From the NCBI GenBank assembly GCA_029448655.1, contig JACCLO010000002.1, forward strand, positions 4,712,001 to 4,776,000: a stretch of 64,000 bases of DNA. The letters run 5' to 3'. Made by a program: the position numbers and the translations under genes. This document shows, in pieces, positions 42,422 through 52,000 of this stretch. Source of the DNA: Wolfiporia cocos (taxonomy: Eukaryota > Basidiomycota > Agaricomycetes > Polyporales > Phaeolaceae). Numbering within the stretch: the stretch's first letter is position 1; every line of letters starts with the position of its first letter. The notes beneath the pieces are model-generated. The model made no database searches and was not told the origin of the DNA. It saw only the letters and a program-made list of their open reading frames with translations.

Positions 42422-43500
42422 CACTGTGATGTGGGCACCATGACCTCCCATCGGCCCACTCTGTGTAGCATCTTCAATGGATTGGCCAACCAATGCTCAC
42501 TGTGATGTGAGCACCACAACCTCTTATCAGCCCACCCTGCATACAGTGTATGTGGACATTTCTTTACTCGGTTGACCAAGGCTCACAGTGACGTGAGCAC
42601 TGCAACCTCTTGCTGGTCTTCAACAGATTGGCTGACCAAGGATCACTGTGACATGAGCACTGCAACCCCACATTGGCCCATCCTGTGTACCATCTACATG
42701 GGTCTTCAACGGATCAGCCAACCAAGGATCTTGGTAACATGAGCACTGTGACACGGAACGTACCAGGGGCCCACCCCCTATGACCCTATGTCCTGTAGCC
42801 TGCGTAATAGCCCAAGAAGGGGCAGACGTATAGGCGAAGGGAGAACCCCCCAGTCTAGCGAGTAGTTGGTGACTAGCCAAGGGCCCTAAGGCGCACACGC
42901 TAAGAGGAATGGGTGTATGGCACGCCAACCTCAGATCGAGGCTGCGGCCGAGATTACTAGTTCTGAGGAGTAACCCTCAGAACGCATGGGCATATATACA
43001 TGTAGGCAGACCGCTACGCTAGGTGGACAGCCGGCCCTAAAGGCGCGGTCTGTGCGCGGTAACTACCTAAGTCCCATAAGCATAATGGTGTCAGCGCATA
43101 ACTACCGGGCCGGGGGCTATGGGCTAACGCATAAGCATAATGACTATCTACCATGTGACCGGGCGCTGGTCCAGGCACGGGACACGGGCCGGGGGCTAAG
43201 GCGCTAAGGTATGAGGATAGGCGCGCGCTGTTATGCCTAGACGCCAGTATGGGCGCTAAGGCTGTAGGGGACGCCTAGAAGACGTAAAATAAGCCCTAAA
43301 AACAAGCGAAAAAGTACCTATATATGCCACAGATAAAATCTGTGACACACTGCAACCTCCCATCAGCCCATCCTGTGTATGGCATACATGGACATTTCCT
43401 TACTCAGCCAACTGAGGCTCATGGTGATGTGAGCACCATGACCTCTCATCAGCCCACCTCAATGTGCCACCTACATGGGAAAGGTGGGCTGAAGGGATGT
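42422..43500. repeat. Minisatellite, about six degenerate 60-88 bp units, split by an LTR
   Basis: Units begin cactgtgatgtgagcac and contain atcagcccac and ttggctgaccaagg words. They start near 42425, 42500, 42588, 42648 and 42731, with one more near 43422 after the insertion of LTR-L (42749-43347). Confidence 0.7.
42749..43347 (-). mobile_element. Solo LTR, E/F-type (family L), 599 bp, TSD CACTG
   Basis: TGACACGG...CTGTGACA with CACTG at 42744-42748 and 43348-43352, within a minisatellite unit. Hairpin 42960-42983 (arms GTTCTGAGG / CCTCAGAAC); second inverted repeat 43028-43052 (CAG CCG GCC / GGC CGG CTG with loop CTAAA and two bulges). Confidence 0.9.
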
Positions 43501-43558
43501 GCAAGCAACAAGGCTTGTTGTCAGCCAACATCAGGTGAGCCAGAGTACAAGCCCATTG

Positions 43559-44094
43559 TGTTATGGTCCGTATGAATTCGTATATTCTTGACGCCTCACT
43601 GGAGAAGAGGACTTAGCGTTCAACCGCATTATCGCGCGTTTATTTTCAGGGTTCCCTGTTCAACCAGCGACCCTCGTTTCATGTACAACAGCCCTATGCC
43701 CATGGTCTCGTAGCGTATCAGGTTCTAGTTGATATCTAGTGTCTAACCACAGGACTTCTGCGTTTCAGCCACTGTTGTGCTCAACCACAACATTTCAGCT
43801 TACTTATCCTAGTGTACTAACCTTATGGACTTAGTGGTAGCAGTACCAAGGACACTATGACCCCAGTTACAGAATCGTAGTATAAAAACCCTGCTGTAAA
43901 TACTGGTCGAGTTCCTCAGCTCGACCTTGTTGAATTACAAGGATCTTATACTCGTTCTCAAAGGCTTGAGCAATTAAGCCTGCAGCTAGTATATCAACAC
44001 TCGACTCTGCTGAGTCCGATGAGTAGTGCGCTACTCAATATGCTGAGTAACTCGACTTAGCTATTTCAGCTAAACGGATATTTGATCCATAACA
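43559..44094 (+). mobile_element. Solo LTR, family C, 536 bp, TSD CATTG
   Basis: TGTTATGG...CCATAACA with CATTG at 43554-43558 and 44095-44099. After TATAAAAACC (43881) come two adjacent inverted repeats at 43905-43926 (GGTCGAG / CTCGACC) and 43925-43942 (CCTTGT / ACAAGG). Confidence 0.92.
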
Positions 44095-44199
44095 CATTGT
44101 ACCCATTGGATGACTGGTCATACCAGGTATGGCAACTGAATGGGCTCATCGGTTTGACAAGTGCATTTGTCCACAGACATGATGATGCCTGGCAATCGC

Positions 44200-44858
44200 T
44201 GTGGAAGTGAAAATTGACACCTGCGTATTCATTTTGATATCATTGTTTTCATTCATATTCAACTCTTAGCATGTACCCTCCCAATCAACTCTACCAGCAT
44301 TGGAACAATAGCCAGAAGACAGCGAGAGGTGCAAGATATAGGTGTGGGAACATAGGACAGCCAATGCCCCACACTCGTTGGGAGCCAAGTCGCATATGCA
44401 AATAGGACATGGTCGTTCTGATTGTCCCACTGCTGACCCAATGCTCACATCCAATCATTGTACATTGCATCGCAAAGGTGTCTGTGCCAGCAATGCGGCT
44501 CCCAGAACCAGTTTTATGACATCAGGATTCTTATTTTTATGGCAAACTGTTTACTACATATGGTAATCTGGCAAGGCTCGTTTGTGCACATTATATGTCA
44601 TGTTTTGTCTCCTCTGTACTTATAGTTTCGAGCCTCAGCTTCAAGAGCCATTGCATCTTTTCCCCATTCTCCCACCAGTGTGAAGCAGTGGCATAGCGGT
44701 CACACACGCAGTAAGAGTAGTGAGCGAGTAAGAATATTCGTATATGTCAGATAGATAGCAGTTCTATACATCCAAAACTTTGTTTCATTATCTCTCCCCC
44801 ACTCTTGCTCTCTCTCGACAACCCAAACATCCGCTACCTGCTCCGTCTTCTCTCCCAC
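44200..44858 (+). mobile_element. Solo LTR, family B, 659 bp, TSD ATCGC/ATCGT
   Basis: TGTGGAAGTGAAAA...CTCTCCCAC flanked by ATCGC (44195-44199) and ATCGT (44859-44863). Homologous to 14881-15635. Both copies sit at an ATCG target. Confidence 0.75.
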
Positions 44859-45081
44859 ATCGTGCAAGGTACAGTACATAGAATCGAGCTATTATATACC
44901 ATTTTCCCCTCATACCATATTTGGCTACACAATACTCAACTCCCAATGTGCATGTGCAACATCTAGGCACATGTGAGCTTGGCCTCAGCAAATCCATGTT
45001 CCAACAACATGGTGGCAATTTGTGATATTGTAGCTTTCTTGTAAACAGTAGCATACACAAAGCATGTATGTAGAGTGAGGG

Positions 45082-45310
45082 TGACACAGACTTACCCAGT
45101 CTATGAGGCTGGTGCAGCTGGGGGCCCTATACACTCAACCCCAGCTAGAGTGGCACGATAGCACTGAGCCTTTGGGTATCCAAGTAGCCCCTATAAGCTA
45201 GAGAGTGAGCATAGAGGTAACCTGGAGTAAGGAGTTAGCTGCGCACACAGCGGTGCCTTTGCAAACCAGGTGAGGGGTGTCAGAGTGCCCCTCTGGGTCG
45301 ACTTGTGACA
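45082..45310 (-). mobile_element. Short F-like LTR, 229 bp, TSD GAGGG
   Basis: TGACACAGACTTACC...CTTGTGACA with GAGGG at 45077-45081 and 45311-45315. It matches the U5 end of family F but lacks the TATA/hairpin region, so it is an internally deleted copy. Confidence 0.8.
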
Positions 45311-45509
45311 GAGGGTGGATCCTTGCCTTCAAATTGGCATAATTCTTACCCCAATCTACCTGTACCTTAGGCTAGGGACAGTGCATGCCTCACCACTTCT
45401 AAATCCCTTTGGGGTGTAAAGTAAGGTTGGAGCCTTGTCAAGGGTAGACCAGGTAAGGCTCCGACCAATTGAAATAATTACACCCTTAGGCAGTATCTAA
45501 TTAGTGGCC

Positions 45510-45554
45510 AGTATTTAGTTAGTATTCAGTTAGTATTTAGTTAGTATTTAGTTG
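45510..45554. repeat. Tandem 11-mer AGTATTTAGTT (four copies)
   Basis: Four near-perfect copies, subterminal in the long-inverted-repeat element. Confidence 0.8.
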
Positions 45555-45728
45555 GTTTACATGATTTTTGTACTACCCAAAGGCATACTATGCAAGCCCA
45601 ATACAAAGCTACTGCTTAATGCACTTGTGTGATTGTCTCTGCCTTTAGTGATTTACATATTTGAGTGAGTGGCTTACGAGGTAAAGTGAGTTGTAATGTC
45701 AAATTTTCTGGTAGTTTATGTTGAGAAC

Positions 45729-47195
45729 TGTTATGGCCCCATTCAAATATTGGCACTCTCATTACACAGTCAAGTATGGTGTTCAACTGCCCACACAGAT
45801 ATTGTACAATACAACAAGGCATTCAACTGCCTTTGTCCATTCTGTCCAGGGTCTTGATGACCCTGTTTCATGTACATCTTACTTCTAGCCTCACACCTTG
45901 CCTGACCAAAGTGCTGCCACTGATTCTTTGCCCTCTGTGCTCAACTGCTGATGCTTTTTAACTGAATATGGTATATTCTATTTGTGTCACAGATTTATCT
46001 GGGGCTTACAGCATTTTTCCTATGATTATAGCAATTTACCTGGGATTTATACGTCTAACTACAAGTTATCTACGGGTTAACTCCCATTGCCACCACGACA
46101 AGCTCTTAACTGGGCTTACCACCACATGACCAGCTTACATAACGCTACGGCACCCTCCGGTCCAATAGCATAGTTACAGCTACGTCATACAGGTCTCGGC
46201 CGTCAGAGCAAGACCAGCCACATCATAGATCTTAGATCATAATGATAGGCCGAGCGCGGCACGCTCGCATAATAATGTCCACATATACAAATATCGCCTC
46301 ATGGCAATGTTCTATTGGGTCAGCCTTCACGGCTTCCCACCGCCATAAGATCCTTGATCACAATGGCACCTCAGGCGCGCCACGCCTTCGCATAATAATG
46401 GCAACACGGCCAAATAGCACTATATTAGCATCAAAGCAATATCGCTATAGGTCCGGCCTTTACGGCCATCGATACCCGGGCTGTGCCCGCGTTTATCACA
46501 GATAATAATAAACCTCCTCTCTTACTATTGGTGCGGCCATTACCGGCCCACACGGCCATTGTAGATAGGATCTATAAACAAGTAGATAAGATAAGCTTCG
46601 CCCCTTGGCAAAGCCGCATAACCCGGAAAGGTAGTACTATACAGTAGCACATGACCTCTCCGCATACATGTATTTAAGTAGGAGCCAAGCGCTCCATACT
46701 TCAGTTCTATTCTATCGTCGTTACCTCGAATGCCCACACGCGGAGTACCATAGGTACTCCCAGTGGACTACCCTTGGTAGTCCCAAGCTTCGACTGGTTT
46801 GCGGCTGCGCTACTTCCACTAGCAACTGCTGCACTGGGTCCGTCTTCCTCGTCTAGTCGCCCTAGTACCTCAGGATAGCGACTAGGTGAGTCCCACAGGA
46901 TAGATCTGTGTCAATTTGGTGGACTCAATGGTAACAGTACCAAGGACACTATGACCCTGACTCATTATTTAGCAGTATATAAACCCTTGTATGTACTGGT
47001 CAGGCCCTTCAGCTCAACCTTGTTGAATTACAAGTGTCTTATATCCACTCTCAAACTTAGGAAACCAAGCTCAGCATGATAACCAAGCTTGAAGGCCTCT
47101 AGATTGCTATCCTAAGGCCAGGAAAGTACATCATGCTCGCAAAAACTGAATTATCTCCTGTAGATATTTAGTTAGTAGATCTTTGATTCATAACA
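45729..47195 (+). mobile_element. Solo LTR, family C, interrupted by a family A LTR
   Basis: TGTTATGG...TCATAACA; flanks AGAAC / AGGAC match in four of five positions. 533 bp remain without the insertion. TATATAAACC near 46977. Confidence 0.85.
45985..46913 (+). mobile_element. Solo LTR, family A, 929 bp, TSD ATTTG
   Basis: TGTCACAGATTTATCTGGG...CTGTGTCA with ATTTG at 45980-45984 and 46914-46918. GGCCATTACCGGCC at about 46535. TATTTAAG near 46672, followed by the GGAGC / GCTCC inverted repeat. Confidence 0.92.
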
Positions 47196-47199
47196 AGGA

Positions 47200-48050
47200 C
47201 AGTTTTCACATTGAACATCTAGGCTCTTCCTATTTTAAGCAGCATCATCCAGTATATCAGTTGCATGGCTCACACTTGACAGCTCAAACATAGTTCCCCT
47301 TCACTCATGTAGACCTTTCCAGTGCATTCCACATACATGATGTCCCAGTGCTGGAATTGTTATGGAGAACTTCTGGTGTGCTTTCAGCTTTGCTATTCAT
47401 CTTGAATATGGGCCTTTATTATCAAGCCATAGAGGTACAAAACTCACCATGGGATCTTGCTTATCTCTCAGCCACTCAAGCTTTACTACAGTTGGTGAGT
47501 ATACTTCCTTTAAGCCATTCCTGATAATTACAATGCAACCTAGATGACTTGAAACTATTGACATCCCATGTCTGTTGTGTTGTATGTGCTGCAACCAGAC
47601 ATCTGTATCCTGACAGTCCTCCCAAAACAAAATGTCAAACTGGCAGCTGAATGTGTGCCACATAGCTCTTCATTCATGATACCCCCTATTTTGTCATTTT
47701 TGTTGCTTTGGCTACTGTAGGTGAAAGTTATTGGCAAGCCCTGTAATCTGCTGCACAAGGTCTTGTAGCATGTCATGAGAGAGATTTTTCTGAGCATTCA
47801 ATCAGCTCAGTGTTATAGATCCTGAACACTTGAGACAGAAGCTGGTGGTAACCGTTAAGCCATGGGATTTGTCATACATGCACAATGTTGCCATTTTTGG
47901 TACTTGGCTTGCAGGCATACGTGTTTGAGAGCATCATGTCCTGCTAGTTGCCTTGTTGAGATTGACTGCTCTAACATGATGTCAGAATGCCTCTGTATGG
48001 GTTTCTACATGATATGTAGAGTGACTGTCTGAGTGCATCTTATGAAAACC
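47200..48050 (-). other. Interior of the long-inverted-repeat element, possible gene relic
   Basis: Overlapping minus-strand frames (47397-47663 and 47555-47797) look like one frameshifted coding relic, but I do not recognise it. Confidence 0.25.
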
Positions 48051-48170
48051 CATTACAAACTAAATACTAACTAAATACTGGTTACTCCGAGCCTGTAATT
48101 AGTTTATTTTGTAATGGATTCAAACCAATTATCGTATTTAGTTTTTTTGGTTGGAGCCTTAAGACCAGGT

Positions 48171-49029
48171 AGGCCTGTGTGTGGAATTAAGGAGCCGATA
48201 ACGTACGAGTGTCTGCTTGCAAGATCGCGGAGCCGTTAGAGAGCATAATGTGGCACTTTCCGGGATGGAGCTCCTATATTGCTCCCGTTTGACTGAAAAG
48301 AAATCATATGTTCTTAATAAATCGTGACCATTGTTGTCTACAGTCTACTAGAATGCCAGATATGGTGTGGGGGACGACAGCTCCTACTGAGTACGACTGC
48401 GAGGAGCATCATATCATATGCAAACGTATCGATCGAACAACGACCAACCTTGAAGCTTGAAGCTTCAAAACGAGATGCGATGGCCGGAGACCGGGTATAT
48501 TGACACAGTGGACCAAATAGGAACACTGACGGTTGAACTGTGCTACACCGGGAGAAAGCCCTTACGAAGGTCATGATCTGCACAAGGCTCTATGATACAA
48601 GCAGGGAAGGTAGCGGGCATTGTTGAGCTTGTGTCTTCTACCTAGGTCAATGCTGGCTGGAATCGCACTTCACGGAAGTCCAAGTCATAATTACGAGTCT
48701 TGTAACTTCTGCAAACGCAACGTCCCTTATGTGTATGGTCCATCGATCCTTGCGGTAATAAAACTCAATGACTCAAATGAAACCTTGTCGTAATCGCTAG
48801 AATACAAGTAGTAGCAGCACCAAGTAGTAGCAGCACACAAGAATGCGGCTTATCCCACCCGTAATGGCTGGCATGGACGAGAGGCAACTGCTAGCTTAGA
48901 CCACCAAAGAGAAAATTGGAGAGCAATGTGTTCGGAGCAATGGAATCAAGTAAATTAAGAAGCTAGAGGTACTAGAACAGAAGCTGGAGACTGGGACGAT
49001 AACTGTATAAGACAAGGCGTAGGATGGTG
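48171..49029. other. Right border of the transposon island, 3' flank of paralogue B
   Basis: No gene or repeat recognised. Composition returns toward that of the host genes. Confidence 0.4.
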
Positions 49030-52000
49030 TTAGTAGGCCTCAAATCCATCAATATCCTCCAAATTCAGCTCCGGCTTCTCCTTCTTCATTGAAACCGCTA
49101 CCCTTGACTCGACGATTGCCTTCAACGCAATCTTGAGGTCGTCTTGCCACTCATACGTAGCACCCGCAGGTAGCTGCTGAACGAGGCGCTGTACGTCCTG
49201 TGCGCGCAATTTGAGGACTTCCAGGTCTCGCTTCAGGTGAAATTCTGACGTTGGCTGTAGTAGCTTGTAGAGGTTTATAGCCTCTTTCATTGAACCTCTG
49301 AGAAACATACAACATGATCAATGCGACGATCAAGTGCGAGGAAATGGCACATACGTCAGCTTCGTCAAATTTTCCTTCGTCTCCTCCAAGTCCTGATGCT
49401 TTGCTGTTCTGATCCTCTTCTTAGCCTTGTCTTTCTGATCATACAAGTAGTCCTTTGCGCGCTCCAGGCAGAGAAGCAGGAGTGGTATTGGTCCTAGATA
49501 CAGCATTTTGTAGTATCGATGTGGCCACTCCACGCTACGGCTCTCCTGGTGGAAGGATGTCATAATACGATGTCGACTCGTGTGCAGCAGCACGCCATCG
49601 AATTTCTCTTGTAGTTGCCGGAGTTTTTTGCGGCGACGATATCCCCTTAGCAGTTTGTGCGCAACCGCGAGTTCTGCATCCGTGGGAGGTTCGGGCGCAG
49701 CATTGTCTGGACCGGAAGCAGCTAACTCCGCCACGTCATCGATGCTCAACATCTGCGGGTCTTCCCCTGTCATATCTTCCGTGTCGGCCTCATCATCAGA
49801 AATATCTGCGCTGGGATCCGCAGCTGAGACGTGCGCGGGCACAAATTCTGCGGCTGTCGCGTTAAGAGTCGACTTCGGTATCGTTGTTGCCCCAGTAGTG
49901 AGCAATATGAGCACTTCATCGATTGTCTTGTATATGATCCGCTTGACGTTCGGTAGGGCATGCAAATGTGGAGCCGTCTTGTTTGCTTCATGAAGCTGGA
50001 TCAATTCATCCAAAGATGACCCTGTTGTCGAATATTGGACTGCCTTTGCGAGTGCTGCCCAAGAACGAGCACTCGCATACCTGTGGCAGGATATAAATAT
50101 CGTTGAGCTACTGAGGGTTGAGCACTCACTGCTCATAACTCTGGTCAACCTTCCGACCTGGGCTAGCTAAGGATGTCACAATCCTGTGTATGTCAGCTCT
50201 CACTGCATATGACGGTGAATTATACCCCACTGTGACCGGCAACTTAGTAGAGTGCTTGTAAGGAAGAAGTATGACCTACAAAGGCACAAATTTCTGCATC
50301 TACAATGCAAATTAATATCAATGGAGTGGTATAATATGCAAGCTCACATGCGTGCTACGAAGACGGCCCTAGTTTGCCAGCCAATCGACGCCAGATCGCG
50401 GCTTTCAAACAAGAGATAGTCTACGAATGCGATGCAATTGTCATTCGAGTCGTCCGTATGCAAGAAATGGCACGGCTAGCTTTAAAACGTACCTGCTTGG
50501 TGCCCCGTTTGTACTTGCCCCAGTAAGGCCACCATTGGTTTTAGATACAGCGGGAGGAATCTCGTTTCTCTGCTTCCCAACTTCTTCGTCTCTTGTAGAA
50601 GACGTATCAACCAGCTATGAGGCAGGGTGATGTCGTGCAATGAGTGCCTCATTTTGTAGCGATAATCGACGATCATCATGGCGCAGATACAGTCGAGTAG
50701 ATTGCAGAGGAGTCCTACATCTATTGGAGTTCTGTTCTCAATGACATGGCTTTGCGATCGTCAGCCACGACGTGGAAGATAGAAACAAGCAAACCAACCC
50801 ACTTCATGAATAGGATACCCTTGAACAATGAGTAGGGGCTGTCGTCTGACATGAGATAGAGTAAATCATGTACAACATATACTTTGACTCCTCTGTCCTC
50901 CCTGAGCAAGGGGGGTGGCCGATATGCCGATATGCAGCGAGCATGAGTAAGCTGATGTGAGGTAGTCTGTTTACCTGCAAAAAAAACCAGAGCGGTAGCT
51001 CTCATGAGAGAGGTCAAAAAGGTAGGGATAAACCCTGCATTTCCGTACGGCTCGAGGGATTGAAGCCATTCCTCGGCCCATGCAGTGGCAATGTGTAATG
51101 CTCTTTCGCATTCTGGTATCAACTCCGGCTTCAAGTGGTGAGGGGACCCCATCTTGTAGTGTAAAGGGTGTAATGCTTCATGAAGGATGCGGAGCCAACG
51201 CCTGTGAAGAAGCTCATGTAAGTAAGATGGACGGTGTTCAGCAGACATATACTTGCCGACGTTGTCCCGCCTGTTCCTGCGGGTGTTCCACAGCATACAC
51301 CGAGTGATATATGAGAATTTGCTGGAGAACAATGCGAATCCGCAGATTGTAGTCATCAATGCTGTATGATCCGGCGTCTACATGCATCCTCCAACAATCC
51401 TGGAGGGCGCAACGGCCCGATGCGAAGAAAGACAGGCAAAGCTGCAGCGCTCGTGCCTTGAAACAAATGTCGTTCTCGATGGTGACCCTTGTATGCAAAC
51501 GCTCTTTCAAAATGTCCTTCACGAGCTTGTCTAGTTCTCCTTCAAGTACGATTATACCTTGATCGGTGGATCGCAGCATAGGAGTGAGCCGATCGTTGCA
51601 TCGCCTGTGCAAGAATGTATGCTCGGGTATCAGGAATGAGTCCTCCGTAGCCGGCTCGAAAGTGAATAGCCGCTGGATATCTTCATTTCGGCATGGACGA
51701 GGGCTGTAAGCTAGCTTCTGCATCAGCCTGGTGTACAGGTAGAACTTCTGCAAATCCGATGCCACGTCCAAAGGAGCTGCCACTTGCAATTTGGGTGTAG
51801 AGGCGAATACATGATCGAGACACCTCAAAGCAGCGGCCTCGTTATGGTGCTCATTCAAAAATTGATCTGCTAGGCTCAGAAGTGCTGGAGAATTGTTAGA
51901 TATGATAGCTCGGAACATCAAAATCTGGTCCATTTTGTATAAGTTCATATAGATGCCAGATACTGAAGGAGTAGATACCTCATCACGAATACGTGCATCC

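Larger units (their letters stand above)
45455..48160. mobile_element. Element with long inverted repeats and 9-bp flanking repeat (Mutator-like?)
   Basis: Starts AAGGCTCCGACCAATT and ends GGTTGGAGCCTT, with the 9-mer AGACCAGGT at 45446-45454 and 48162-48170 (one extra A on the right). The inverted ends extend about 110 bp and both contain AGTATTTAGTT repeats (45510-45554; complement near 48060-48080). The interior holds LTR-C with nested LTR-A and about 1 kb of unassigned sequence. Long inverted repeats with a 9-bp duplication suggest a non-autonomous Mutator-like element. Confidence 0.5.

Noticed and set aside
42422..43500. CRISPR-like array
   Set aside because: Units are long, degenerate and contiguous without spacers, and the genome is eukaryotic; it is a minisatellite.
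49580..49993. 137-codon plus-strand frame rich in Ser
   Set aside because: Antisense to a real exon of helicase paralogue B.
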